Shown: positions 33,995-44,847 of the stretch, one piece after another
How the letters are laid out: each line of letters starts with the position of its first letter
How positions within the stretch are numbered: the first letter of the stretch is position 1
Source of the DNA: Brevipalpus yothersi
Lineage: Eukaryota > Arthropoda > Arachnida > Trombidiformes > Tenuipalpidae
Length of the DNA: 64,000 bases
Direction of reading: 5' to 3'
Assembly (NCBI GenBank): GCA_003956705.1
Contig: QZCP01000152.1
Location: 20,162 to 84,161, forward strand
The notes under the pieces: generated by a model
Seen by the model: only the letters and a program-made list of their open reading frames with translations
What the model was told of the DNA's origin: nothing
Database searches by the model: none
Program-made: the position numbers and the translations under genes

Positions 33995-35686
33995 ATGGAT
34001 AATAGGATTGGTGGTGAAAATGGTGAAAATTGGTCCCGTCTTGTGCAACTTTATCCATACGTGGATATCAGTGAATTACCATTATGTTGGTCAAGCAAGG
34101 ATAAAGCAAATTTTGTTGCTCTATCGGAAAATAATTTAAAAGTTCATTACAAGGGCAATGGCAAGAATCATAAAGATGCTGCATCAGTACGTACAGCAGT
34201 TCCTATACCAGCTTCTTGTTTATTGTATTATTTTGAGATCAAAGTGTTGAGCAAAGGTCGAGATGGCTATATGGGTATCGGTTTGGCAGCGCAAAATGTC
34301 AGTATGGCACGATTACCTGGATGGGATAAACAATCGTACGGATATCATGGTGATGATGGTAACTCATTTGGCTCATCAGGCACTGGGCAACCGTACGGGC
34401 CTGTCTTCACAACCCATGATACTGTTGGTTGTGGCTATAATGTTGTAGAAAATAATTGCTTTTTCACTAAAAATGGCTACAATTTGGGTATAGCTTTCCA
34501 TGATCTACCCAATGTACCTCTCTTCCCCACTGTTGGCCTACAGACACCTGGTGAAGAGCTGGAAGCCAATTTTGGTTTGGAACCATTCAAGTATGATATC
34601 GAAGATGATATGAAAGCTCTTCGACAACGAATTACCGGTTCGATCATCAATTTTCCCGTTCGCTATACAGAGTGGCAGACAGCTATAAACAAGCTCATAC
34701 AATCATGGTTAATTCATAATGGATATTGCTCAACAGCGGAAGTTTTCAGTATAGCTACTAAGCAAGAATTTAGAGAGAATGTGCAACATATTAAACAACG
34801 TCTTCGAATACAGCAATTAGTGTTATCGGGTAAAATTGAGGAGGCCGTACAATTGACTAATAGACTCTATCCCAATGTACTTAAAGACAATCCGGATTTA
34901 TTATTTGCTCTAAAGTGCAGACAATTTGTTGAAATGGTTAGTGAGACTTGTGGAAAAAATATTCCAAACATCACATCATCAGCACCACTTCCACCACCAC
35001 CTCCATCTTCATCTTCCACTCCTTCAGCTATCGTTTCTGCCACTAATAATAATAGTAATAACAGCAATGCTATTAACAACAACAACAACAACAGCAACAA
35101 CGGCAACACTAACAACAACAATTCAACAAATGCATCTGATGAATCACCTGAAGCATCTTCTCCCACGAATCCTCCCTCTCCGAGTTCCTCTTTTCCATCA
35201 AATAATTTTAACTCTTGGGCTAATGGACTAACCATGAATGATTGCAATGGTGTTAACCCGGTGGATCGTATGGATGTTGATCATGAACTCGAAGAAGAAA
35301 ATTGTACCAATGGACAAATTGATGGTAAAACGATCGCAAACAATGAGGAAGAATCAGCAAAGCTCGCCATGTTAATCAACTTTGGACGAGAATTGCATCA
35401 ACTTTCCAAGGCTCTCAAGAAAAAGAATGGCACTAGCGACAAGAACAAGCAGATGCTCCTTGATGTTTCAAGTCTTATGGCCTACAGCGATCCATCTCAA
35501 TCACCCATCGCCTGGCAACTTCATCCGAGTGGCCGTGAAAGTGTTTGTCAACAATTAAACAATGCCATAGTTCAAAGTGGAACTGGATGCTGTCCAAAGC
35601 CTCCACTCGAAACTATAGTTAAGCATACTAAATCTTTACTGAAGCTCAATGGCCAGTGCGGTGCATGGCTGGTCGACCAACTGTAA
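33995..35686 (+). CDS. RANBP9: RanBP9/RanBP10-type SPRY-LisH-CTLH-CRA protein
   Basis: An intronless frame. The Met at 33995 (MDNRIGGENGENWSRL) gives 563 residues; an upstream in-frame Met at 33944 is less family-like. The SPRY domain runs from about residue 40 to 205 (LLYYFEIKVLSKGRDGYMGI, GYHGDDGNSFGSSGTGQPYG, VGCGYN). LisH and CTLH follow (LIQSWLIHNGYCSTAEVF, RIQQLVLSGKIEEAV). A Pro/Ser/Asn-rich low-complexity insert (~320-420) comes next, and a CRA domain ends the protein (INFGRELHQLSKALKK, CGAWLVDQL). This family is the substrate-recruiting scaffold of the CTLH (GID) E3 ubiquitin ligase. RANBP9 and RANBP10 come from a vertebrate duplication, so the symbol stands for both. Confidence 0.94.
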   Translation: MDNRIGGENGENWSRLVQLYPYVDISELPLCWSSKDKANFVALSENNLKVHYKGNGKNHKDAASVRTAVPIPASCLLYYFEIKVLSKGRDGYMGIGLAAQNVSMARLPGWDKQSYGYHGDDGNSFGSSGTGQPYGPVFTTHDTVGCGYNVVENNCFFTKNGYNLGIAFHDLPNVPLFPTVGLQTPGEELEANFGLEPFKYDIEDDMKALRQRITGSIINFPVRYTEWQTAINKLIQSWLIHNGYCSTAEVFSIATKQEFRENVQHIKQRLRIQQLVLSGKIEEAVQLTNRLYPNVLKDNPDLLFALKCRQFVEMVSETCGKNIPNITSSAPLPPPPPSSSSTPSAIVSATNNNSNNSNAINNNNNNSNNGNTNNNNSTNASDESPEASSPTNPPSPSSSFPSNNFNSWANGLTMNDCNGVNPVDRMDVDHELEEENCTNGQIDGKTIANNEEESAKLAMLINFGRELHQLSKALKKKNGTSDKNKQMLLDVSSLMAYSDPSQSPIAWQLHPSGRESVCQQLNNAIVQSGTGCCPKPPLETIVKHTKSLLKLNGQCGAWLVDQL

Positions 35687-36638
35687 TCGATAAATTCATA
35701 GAATCATGTAAGATCTCATTAGAACAGCCATCATCGTTTGACAGCCTTTTCAATGCTAACCCATCAAATATTTCTTCTATTCTTGGAGTGTGCTTTGCCT
35801 CTCTCACTTCACTCTCTCTTCCTTTCTCTCTCTCTCTCAGTCTGTTTCTCTCTTTCTCTTTGCTCTTTCATCAATCGATAGCGAACTCTTAGGGTTCATT
35901 TGTACAACACTACTACTCTAGTGAAAAGATTGAAAGAATCAGAGATGGGATTTCAGACATCCCACGACTTCTTGTGTATAAAACAACTGCCATCATATTT
36001 CTACTGATGTCTTTGCATCTCCTCCTCTTCTTTCTCTGTCAAGCGAGATCCTTCAAAAAAAAGAACCGATGATATGAGAAAGATAAGGAAAAAAATCAAC
36101 CTGATAATGACAAGACGTATTCATGCTGGCAAATGTAGATGCAAAAAGGTTCTCACGTGTGTGGGTGGACTTGCTTTGGTGCAAAATCTGGCTCTCTCAA
36201 TGTTCACCACGCAACAGAAACTCAAATCACTCGTTCAATGAGAAAGATTCAAACTTGGACTAATTCCTTTTGAAGTGGTGGAGAAATCTCATGATAAATG
36301 AAAAGATCATGTGTTTTTTCTTGACTGCATGAGAAACTCGATCATATATATATATATAAATATTGTTCAAGCGTATATCCTTCACCATAGGACAGAAGAT
36401 GAAAATATTCTATCCGCGGATTCACATGTATTTTTACAAATATACAAGTAGTTAATTTGATTGGATATCTTGAAAAAAAACTCATCCAGGAGCAACGACT
36501 ATAATAAAGAGTCATCTTTAACAGTCATTCAATTAATGATCCATGTAGCTCAAAGTTTCAAATTTTGTTACAAAATGATAAATTATCAGAGTGCTGGTGA
36601 TAAGAAACATGTGAGTGAGCATATTTATAAGGTTAAAA
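35687..36638. other. Convergent intergenic region
   Basis: 3' flanks of RANBP9 (+) and Derlin (-). There are TC-rich stretches near 35805-35860 and an (AT)n run near 36344. No gene was recognised. Confidence 0.5.
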
Positions 36639-37485
36639 TTATTCTCTATTTTGGTCATCGTTAGCATTCGCATTTGCATTCACTCGCTGTGCTTCTTCGT
36701 TCCAAGCGAATGGTCTCTCCTCGGGTAAACGTTCTTGAGATGTTATGGGATCGAAGAGAATTTTACTGTAATAAAGATCAAGTGTGTTAGTTTTCATGGT
36801 GGTACACAATACATAGGAAATAGAAAGTAACAGCCAACCGAAATAAAAGCAGTCAGTAAGATACTCACATCACTTTTGGTGTTCTGAGAAAATGATAGCC
36901 TCCAGTGAGATTTGGTGCAACGTCTTCAAGGAAATAATACAGATGACCAACAGATATGCCCATGAGATCAGTCATTATTTCACTGCCCAACAGAACGGAT
37001 ACTCCAAGCAGTACCCAGGGCAAGTATGGTGCTTGAAATGTGATCAAACCAAAGAAATTCATTCTCGAATGAGGATTACGTCTAGACCATATGTACACCA
37101 ACATTATGGTGAATGCATGACCAAGAAATAGTTGATTAACAAAAAGACCAATAATTATCATGGAAACGCTACCAAATAGGAACATATAAAAAAAGTCTGC
37201 TGGTCTACCACGAAACGAGCCTTCTTCCAACATGGAACAATACTTGTATGTGAAAGTGATATTGAATAGAAAGGAGAATCCAAATGAACCAGTAAACAGA
37301 AAGGTGGTAAATAATCTCCAGAATTGATAATTTTTCCATATCAGTGTAGGATTAAAATACAATTGGAAAGGTGTTACAAAGCCCAATTGTACGGCAACAG
37401 TGGTCAAAGCACACGCAGTCACATAGCATCGTGTGATCACTGGTATCTCGAAATACGATTGTGTTAATTGTGTCCAAGTGTCCAT
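36639..37485 (-). CDS. DERL2: Derlin (Derlin-2/3-like) ER-associated degradation protein
   Basis: Two exons, 37485-36869 and 36765-36639, join at AT|T to 247 residues (human DERL2 239). The rhomboid-like fold is well matched: TPFQLYFNPTLIWKNYQFWR, the WR motif, YKYCSMLEEGSFRGRPADFF, FTIMLVYIWSRRNPHSRMNF, and FQAPYLPWVL followed by GHLYYFLEDV. The catalytic Ser-His pair of active rhomboids is absent, as in all Derlins. The cytosolic tail is polar and ends DDQNRE without a clear SHP box. Derlins form the retrotranslocation channel in ERAD. The gene is upstream and divergent to the SRP RNA gene. DERL2 versus DERL3 cannot be separated. Confidence 0.95.
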
Positions 37486-37973
37486 CTTTACTATGATGAT
37501 GAACTAAACCTCCTTCTTGGCTCCTTATTCTCTCTCTCCCCCACTGATGTCTGATATTGTATGTCCCACTATATGTCACACTGGATACATATAACAGCAA
37601 GCAACTCAATCAGCTAACAATACCAAGATGATCAATATCATTAAACACAAATAAACATCATAATAATAATGATGATCGACGTGTACTAGAGAGAGAGACT
37701 GTATTTATTTATTTATTTTCTTGTCCAATGGAAACCGGGTTCTCAAGGGGTCGCTTTAATCATCATCCGCATGATGATTATCTTTAGATGAACAATTGTG
37801 ATTAAATATCACCACAGCATTTTTGGGAGCAATTTTAATTGTCGAATCATGTACACTATAACCGGGTGATTATATCGAAGTGTCCACTCACATCGGTATG
37901 ATTGAGGTGTGATGTATACACAGAGATACAGGTGACTAGTGTTGGTGTCCAAAATAAGGATATCAGCTGATAT
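37486..37973. promoter_or_regulatory. Divergent region between Derlin and SRP RNA
   Basis: 488 bp between the Derlin start and the 7SL RNA 5' end. It should contain a Pol II and a Pol III promoter. No element was confidently recognised. Confidence 0.35.
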
Positions 37974-38273
37974 GCTGGGAATGGTGGCGCATTCCTGTAA
38001 CTCCTGCGACTCGGGAGAGCTGAGGTCAGTGGATGGATGGCCGTCAGGATTCCTGGTGGTTGAGGTCCTATGTTGATCGGACGTCCGCACTAAGCTCTGC
38101 GTCAATATGGTTACTCTTTGGGGAACCAAGAGTAACCAGGTTGTATAATGAGAAGTGTATGGCTCAGGACGGAAACGTAGCAGGCAAAAGCTTCCGCGTT
38201 GAGTAGTAGTGGGATCGCGTCTGTGAATAGGCCTCAACTTCTAGCCTGATCGGTCCATTTGGACCTGATCTTT
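37974..38273 (+). ncRNA. 7SL signal recognition particle RNA
   Basis: About 300 nt that align by eye along the whole metazoan SRP RNA. The 5' Alu domain begins GCTGGGAATGGTGGCGC and contains CCTGTAACTCC and GACTCGGGAG, close to human GCCGGGCGCGGTGGCGC. The S domain has TCGGACGTCCGCACTAAG. Helix 8 shows CAGGACGGAAACGTAGCAGG, with the GGAA tetraloop and the asymmetric loop that binds SRP54. The 3' part GTGGGATCGCGTCTGTGAATAG is nearly identical to human. The RNA ends at a TTTT Pol III terminator (38271-38274), which also sets the approximate 3' end. It looks complete and functional rather than a decayed copy. Its role is co-translational targeting of secretory proteins to the ER. Confidence 0.96.
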
Positions 38274-39075
38274 TGCCATTGTGTATATGTATTTAAACTT
38301 GCCTTCTTAATTTATTCTATCTTTTGCTTTGTTTTATTTCTTTTCTCTTCATCTAATTGACACTGATTGTGGTGAGAGAGAGGAAAAATGAGAAGAATTT
38401 CTTGACGATGAGGATGGGAGATGCAAAAAGAAAAATGTGGGCCCACATGATGTACATTATTTAGAGAAAATTTTTTTTATTCGCAAGCTAAAGAGTTGAA
38501 TCATATATGAATTAGGAAAAAAGAAGGAAAAAAATTATGGAGATCATGTTTCTTTCATTTTTCATTACAAATAGTTGTTTGAACAAAAAAAAGGACCAAA
38601 AGAGATAGAGTAAGAGATAGGGAGAGATAGAGAGTAGTCGTGGAGCTGTTGCTTGAGGATTCAACGGACAAAAACGGCTATCGAATTGCGAACAGCGAAC
38701 AGCGCGAAAAAAAAGTGGGCATAACTGGTTGCTGATGATATTTCGAAGACCATTTGATATCGTTGATAGTTTTCATGAATTGAGGATATATGTATATATC
38801 ATGAACAAACCAATCATGATAAACTAGCGAAGCAGACATACAAAGGCATAGCTCCAGATACAAATATGGAATAGGGTATATGAGAGGGAGGCTTGCATCC
38901 CCAAGACCTATCGCAAAAAAAGAACGAAATTTGTAGCCTTGATTGTCGGCCAAACCCCAGGAGTGATGTATTTACGCATTTTTGTGTTTGTGTGTGTGTA
39001 TGAGAATGAGAGGTCTGGCTTTGAATTTTACTGTACATTGGATATTTTACAGCCAATTTTTACATTTCACTTTCG
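38274..39075. other. Intergenic between SRP RNA and UBE2Q
   Basis: AT-rich, with no recognised exon or RNA. It holds the 3' flank of UBE2Q. Confidence 0.5.
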
Positions 39076-40576
39076 TTAACCTTCTTCTTTTGGAGGAGTG
39101 AACCAGCCTAGAATGGGAATGAAATAAAAGAAACATATGATTAGAAAAATTGGCTCATCATTACCAGCTTCGAAGGTAGATTATTACTCACCACTCTTCT
39201 CGTGAATTTGTACAAGAGACCTATAGCTATGCTGAGCTCGAGCTAAACTATATTGGGTCTGAGGAGAGGAAAAAAGAGAGGAGAAGAAGAAGATGAATAA
39301 GGAGAGAGAGAATAAAAATAAAAATTATGTTCATAAGTGATGGAATAAAAAAACAAACTGAGATGAAAGGTTACCTTATTACCACTGAATTGTATTCGAG
39401 CTTTTCCTCTAACAAGAGTGGCAGCAATTTGCAAAATGATAGCTTCCACAGTGTATGCACTACTCCAGCCCTGGAATAGAAAAAAAGAGGAGAAGAAAAT
39501 AGTCCTAAGTAAAGCGATAAGTAAGGTAAAATGATGAGAATTAGGTCAAGATCGAGAAAAGTTGGCATTACTTGTTTGGTCAGTAGCTCCATACATATAG
39601 CCCCACCACAAAGAACATATCCACCAGAAATCATAGGATGAACAACGCGCACAAATGGTGGCTCAAATGGATAAGTTTCTTTGAATAAAAGATTAAGCAA
39701 TATGTGATCTTTTCCTTCTCTTTTCTTTAATTCAATTAAATCATTATGTAGAGGACTGTCCGGATCAACCACCAATAATTTGACGTTCCATTCATACAAT
39801 GAATCATGAATCAGCTCAACACTGAAAACACCCTTCTTGAAGCTTTCCGACCGATACACTTCGCGCAATTCTTTCATCAGTCGATCGGATGCTTGAACAG
39901 AACCATTCACTTGTCCACGAAGATATCCTTCTCTTTGATTTTGTTTAAGTCTCTCCAGTGTGGCTGTGTGTTCGGTACTCAATCCATCATCCTTAGATCT
40001 ATCTTGATTAGCAGCATCTTCTTCCATCTCAATTGGCAGATCATCGTCTTCCATATCGGAATCTTCCTCAGTATCTGATTGATTATTATTGTTCATTGCT
40101 GCATTTTCATCATTATCATTAATGTAACCAGATTCACCACTATTTTCGGTGGCAAATGAAGATCGAGAACTTGAACACTGTAGAGCACCATTTGAAGAAG
40201 ACATGAGCAAAGGTGACACTTCATGATTTAGTAGATCAAGTTCACTAGGTATGGAAAGATTGTGTTGATTGCATAAATCTCTCACTAAAAAACGAACTTG
40301 TTGGAAGATATAATTGTCAGCTCCACTTGTATTGCTCAATAATTGAACAATATTGGTAATACAATCGTCTTCAACCTCTGAAAACCATACAGGCGGTGAT
40401 TCGGGATAGGTTTCCGTAAAATTGGCATGAATATCAAATTTTTTACCATTTTGACCGATAAACGTACATGTTAGCTCATCAACAGTGGCACTCACAATCT
40501 GAAAGCGTTCATGTTCCTTATGGAAAACTGATTCAAGTTTACGTATATCGAGCTTCAATGAATTTAAGCAAGCCAT
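39076..40576 (-). CDS. UBE2Q2: UBE2Q-type ubiquitin-conjugating enzyme
   Basis: Four exons, 40576-39572, 39470-39375, 39258-39192 and 39107-39076, join to 399 residues (human UBE2Q2 375, UBE2Q1 422). The N-terminal RWD-like region contains TFIGQNGKKFDIHANF and ESPPVWFSE. An acidic, Ser-rich middle follows. The UBC fold runs from about residue 215 to the end: LMKELREVYRSESFKKGVFS, ETYPFEPPFVRVVHPMISGG and VLCGGAICMELLTKQGWSSA. Cys328 is the predicted catalytic cysteine. The last exon ends GWFTPPKEEG, as in the human family members. These E2 enzymes transfer ubiquitin to hydroxylated residues or N-termini. The single arthropod gene stands for both vertebrate paralogues. Confidence 0.94.
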
Positions 40577-41208
40577 CCTTTCTTAATTACTTAATCCCAA
40601 ACACACACTTAAGAGAAAGAGAGGAAGAGAGAGTGAAGAAGAAGAAGAAGATGGATAGACAGATAGAGAGAGAGAAAGAGAAAGGTGTTTGGTTTGGTGA
40701 AAGAAAAGGAAGAAGAAAAAGGAAATCTCAGGAGAAGAAAGATAAAGAGAAAGAATAACACACAAGCTCAACACACACACCAAGATCCGTCAAAAAGCAA
40801 GAGAATGGGTAGTGAGCTCTGGTGGACACATTTAACTGGTATGTGTTTGAACAATTTCAATTTAAATCACAATCATCACTATTCAGTAATTCCTTTTAAT
40901 AATTAAATGGATGGTGAAAAAATTTATTCACGAGATTCAAAATGAGAGAATAGAGGGAGACTGAAGGGTGTTTTGGTGAATTTTTCGAAACGCTTTATGT
41001 TTTATTATTTTTTCTTTTTTTTCTCTCTTCGTCTCTCTCTCACTCGAAGAGAGGGGGAGAGAAGGAGCAGGAGGTAAAGATGATTGGCTTTGATGAAATT
41101 TTTGTTGGATCAAAAAACAAATTTTGTAATCAACAAGTATAGATATATTTTGAAGGTGTGTCAGAGAGAGAGAAAAAAGAAAAAAGAGGGAAGAGAATAA
41201 AATCAATC
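40577..41208. other. Intergenic, GA-rich
   Basis: The UBE2Q 5' flank is strongly purine-rich (about 40610-40760). No gene was recognised. Confidence 0.5.
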
Positions 41209-43544
41209 TTAACAATGATGCCTCTGATTTTGATCACGAAAAGTGTATACATCTTTGGATGATTCAAATGTTACAATTGCCTTCTGTTGAGAGCCTGAAG
41301 TGTCAATTGAACAATTTTCAACGGGGCCAATAGTTCGACAGAGCTTCGAAATGGCAGCTTTAGTTGTTTCGGGTGCCAGACCTGTGGTCTCCAATGTTCT
41401 TGGCTACTGGGTACTCGTTACACTACAATTTGGACTAGTATTGAAATTTTTAGAGCTATCATCATCGAGAATATTGAAATCAGAGTTCCGGTTAGTACTG
41501 GAAGTTGACGGTTTTGACGAATCCGTTTCGAGTCTATGTAGTCTCAAGTCTAGTGGGCAATGGATCTCAAGAAGTTGATAGCTTCTCCGATTCTATAATA
41601 CTTTCGATCACAGTTCGCATTGGATTGAGAGTAAGGTCCAAAGTGATCCCTGTTGAGGATGATGATGATGGATGATCAAGCTCATCCTTTTTCATTTGAG
41701 CCCTTGGTCGTCTTCCCTCCTCTTTTTTATGAATTATTTCTTTCCGTAATTTTTTCTGATTCTCTAATTTTTTGAAATTTTCTTCGTCAATTTCCAGATC
41801 AACAATCATGAGTGTGTCTTTGGTATTACTTTGCTCCTCTTTAGATTGCCCAGGCTCCTGGGACTTCTTATTAGACTCCAAATCCACTACCTCGATCTTT
41901 TTCACTATCCTGTTATCATTAGAAGTGTCATCGGGTAGTGATTCTTTTTGATTCCAGATAAAATTGACTGACCTATTTCTAGATAAAGAAGGAGCATTCA
42001 CAGTTCGAATCGCTCTAATATTTGATTGATTTGCTGTACTAGGTACATGAGGTCACGAAAAATCATATCTACCCATGAGATCGGTTGATGTGACATTGTT
42101 ACTATTGTTATTATTGAGAGCACGATTGTTTTAATAGAAGAGAATTTGTCTGGAATGAGAAGAGTTGAGAGATCTATCAGAAGAGATCAAGATCTCCACT
42201 TCTTGACACTGGTTTGACCGCATATTTTGTGGCTGAGATTCACTTGAGGGTGCATTTAGGATGGAGAGAAGATCTTTGAGCCCCCATCCAGTGAGGAAAA
42301 CTAGCAGTTATCGATGAGACTGATGGACCAAACACCGCCTGATTCAATTCACCATGAATTGAGGACCAGGCCGAATGCCAAGATTAAATGAGAGAGGATG
42401 AAAACGATTGAATGGATGCTGATTACTGGATATGGACTTGCTGAATCATTTGCATACCAGGCCTTGATTCACAAGTAGCTGCTTGATTTTGAACGTATGG
42501 TGGACCAGCGGCAGCTGAATCAGGCTCAATGATCCCAGGATCATCATTCTGTCTCGTAAACGCATCATTTGATCAATAGCAGATGCCATAAGGGGATCAC
42601 CAGGAAATGTTCCATGTTCAATAGGAAATTTGATAGGCCCCCCGACAAGGGCCATGAAGAAAACGAGGTGGTCGAAAATTTTGACCATTATTGGAGCTTG
42701 TAGTGTCCATAAATGAATATTGCCCGGTTATAGTAGAGCTGAAAGCTCCTCGATTAGGAAATCTGTTCACATCAAGAGGAGAATGCGTTTTCATAGATGC
42801 TGAAAATCTATTCAATGATGTTGCTTGTTGAAGAATAGGTGCAAGATTGCTTGAACCGTAAAGTCCTCGTAAGTTAGGTCTTATATTGGAAGATTTCTTT
42901 ATCCGAACATTGTTCATGTTATTCAAGATTCGATCATCACGATTTTTGTTTCTTTTTGACGGAGGTTTATGCATGATTTGCAATTCATTTTGACCATCAT
43001 AGAATCCAATGAATCAAGAATCGCTTGGGCATCAATTGGTCTCCTATTATCGGTGTCCAATTTACTATTCGATGAACAGGTGAATTTTTCTTTCACAAAA
43101 CGAGAATATCTTCTGTCATCATTTTTATCATCATCGTCATCTCTCTCTTGAGAGAGAAAAGGGTCCAGTAATTGCTGAGGATCGATGAAACGATTGCTGT
43201 TCCTGCAACTGTTGAAAGTGTGGAGCTTGGTGGTGCTGGGATGTGGAGTTGTTTCCCAGTCCAAGAAGCTGTTGAATTCCAAAGGACGACTTTTGAGGAA
43301 TTTGATGAGCATTGTTCGCTGTGGTCGTTGATTTGTTCTGTTGTGCACTAACAGAGGTCAATAGATTTGAGGCCGTTGAAAAAGGTTGATGTGATGTGAG
43401 TCCAGTGGTAGAGGTCGGATGTCGAAATTGTGAGGCAAGATTGAGGGAGGATTGCGAAGATGTGGACAGCGATGATAGATGGAGAACCATGGATTCGCGA
43501 TCCTCGAAGCTTGGTCGGACACAGAAGCCGGTCGAAATCGTCAT
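41209..43544 (-). pseudogene. Frame-broken gene with C-terminal RRM-like segment
   Basis: Protein-like sequence runs through the whole region but jumps between frames. From the Met at 43544 it reads MTISTGFCVRPSFEDRES with QKSSFGIQQLLGLGN. It shifts near 43190, near 42978 (AATTGC), at a six-G run (42638-42643), near 42553, 42428, 42350, 42275, 42133 and 41577. In-frame stops lie at 42053-42055 and 41404-41406. The end contains LETTGLAPETTKAAISKL and AIVTFESSKDVYTF, which look like an RRM; RBM33 is a weak candidate for the parent family. A 5' UTR intron (43590-43685) with proper splice sites precedes the start. Neighbouring genes have clean long frames. It may be a pseudogene, or a real gene in a badly assembled patch. 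I do not know the intact product. Confidence 0.6.
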
Positions 43545-43820
43545 GAAAACTCTATTGCTTCACTATTTTCCACACAATTTTTCACTGAGCTGTTGAAAGT
43601 AAATTAACTTATGTTCAATCAATTAGTGTTCACAAAAAAAATGCCACATTAGATCACTACCGATCAACAGACACACATTACTTACTTTTGTTACATCTTG
43701 AATTGTGTTTACTTCATCCATATCTTTTTCTTCCTCTTCTCCACATACATGTAACATGTAACTCATTAACAGCGATCTCTGTATCCATAACACAATTGAT
43801 ACTCCGGATTTCACCAATAA
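43545..43820 (-). other. Probable 5' UTR exons of the frame-broken gene
   Basis: A donor (aaaa|gtaagt at 43686/43685) and an acceptor (tttcaacag ending 43590) bracket a 96-bp intron. A stop codon lies in frame just upstream of the Met at 43544, which suggests the intron is in the 5' UTR. Acidic codons before the donor (EEEEKDMDEVNTIQDVTK) could instead be a coding exon in another frame. Confidence 0.35.
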
Positions 43821-44847
43821 TGCAATACGATAATTAAATTGTCAACTGATAAGGTGTTTAAATCCATGGGAGAAGGAGAATAACAGAAGACAAAACAAAA
43901 TACAAAATATTGATGTTGATTGTTGATAATATTATTTCACTTTTTGTTGTTGTTACTCTTTGCTTTGAGCTCCCTTCAAGCTCCGCCTTTGGGTGAAAAC
44001 TTTTTCTTTGCTAATTGATATTTGTGAGATTTTTTTCTAAATTTGATGATAAGTTTCAATTTTTGATAATAAAAGTGTTTAAGTAAAATTTTTGAGATGT
44101 AAAAGTGTAGGGCTAATTGAATTGATTGTGAGACTGGAGTTCTTTTGAGGACCAGCATTGAGGAATGAGATGACTTTTTTATTTCCTGAATCATGATTGG
44201 CAGACAGATGCAATTCGAAAGTGTGTGTACTGAATTGAATTAAGGGATGAATTGGAAGAGCAGATAGACATTGGACAAAGGTGTAGGGTGTGTAATCGAG
44301 AGAAGGGTGATTTAAAGGGCTGATTGAAGGATTGAGGATAATTCTTTAACGATCAACAATCAAAGGGTTTACTAATCATAGGCCAATCATTGCGGTGGTA
44401 CAATCGATTTGAATTGTTTATTGGTTGGGGAAAAGTAATTAACACTCATCCATTGAAGATGAGAGAGAGAAAGAGAGAGAGAGAATTTTGAGAATTAATC
44501 AATGTGTAGCTTAGTTCAGGGGAAGAAAATAGTTTTTGCAACAAGAAAATATTTGATGTTTGTTGTAAAAAGCTTTAAGCACATGTTTCGAGCTCACTTT
44601 CCGAAAAAAACACAGGTAAAGATAATGTATCAGAGATTTGTTGAGAGTATAGTTATCAAACATGCCTCTAATTTACAGCTGAAGATTGTCTTGGTCGATT
44701 TTTCCGTCCTCGTGAAAGCGTGAAAATTTTCGAGCAGTTTGACTGCCATTTCAAGAGTTAATTATCGGACTCAAATTGTTACTCAATTAGAAAGGCAAAT
44801 ATAAAGGTGGATATCAGTAGAAAGAGAAGCTATGCTAGAATTTTTTA
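43821..44847. other. Intergenic, nothing recognised
   Basis: About 1 kb of AT-rich sequence between the 3' end of STRAP and the 5' end of the frame-broken gene. Short open frames lack any family resemblance. Confidence 0.5.

Noticed and set aside
34867..35247. Minus-strand Leu-rich open frame
   Set aside because: It is the complement of the Pro/Ser/Asn-coding low-complexity region of the RANBP9 gene.
37809..38237. Open frame of 142 codons on the minus strand
   Set aside because: It lies across the antisense strand of the 7SL RNA; the RNA structure and sequence explain the conservation, not coding.
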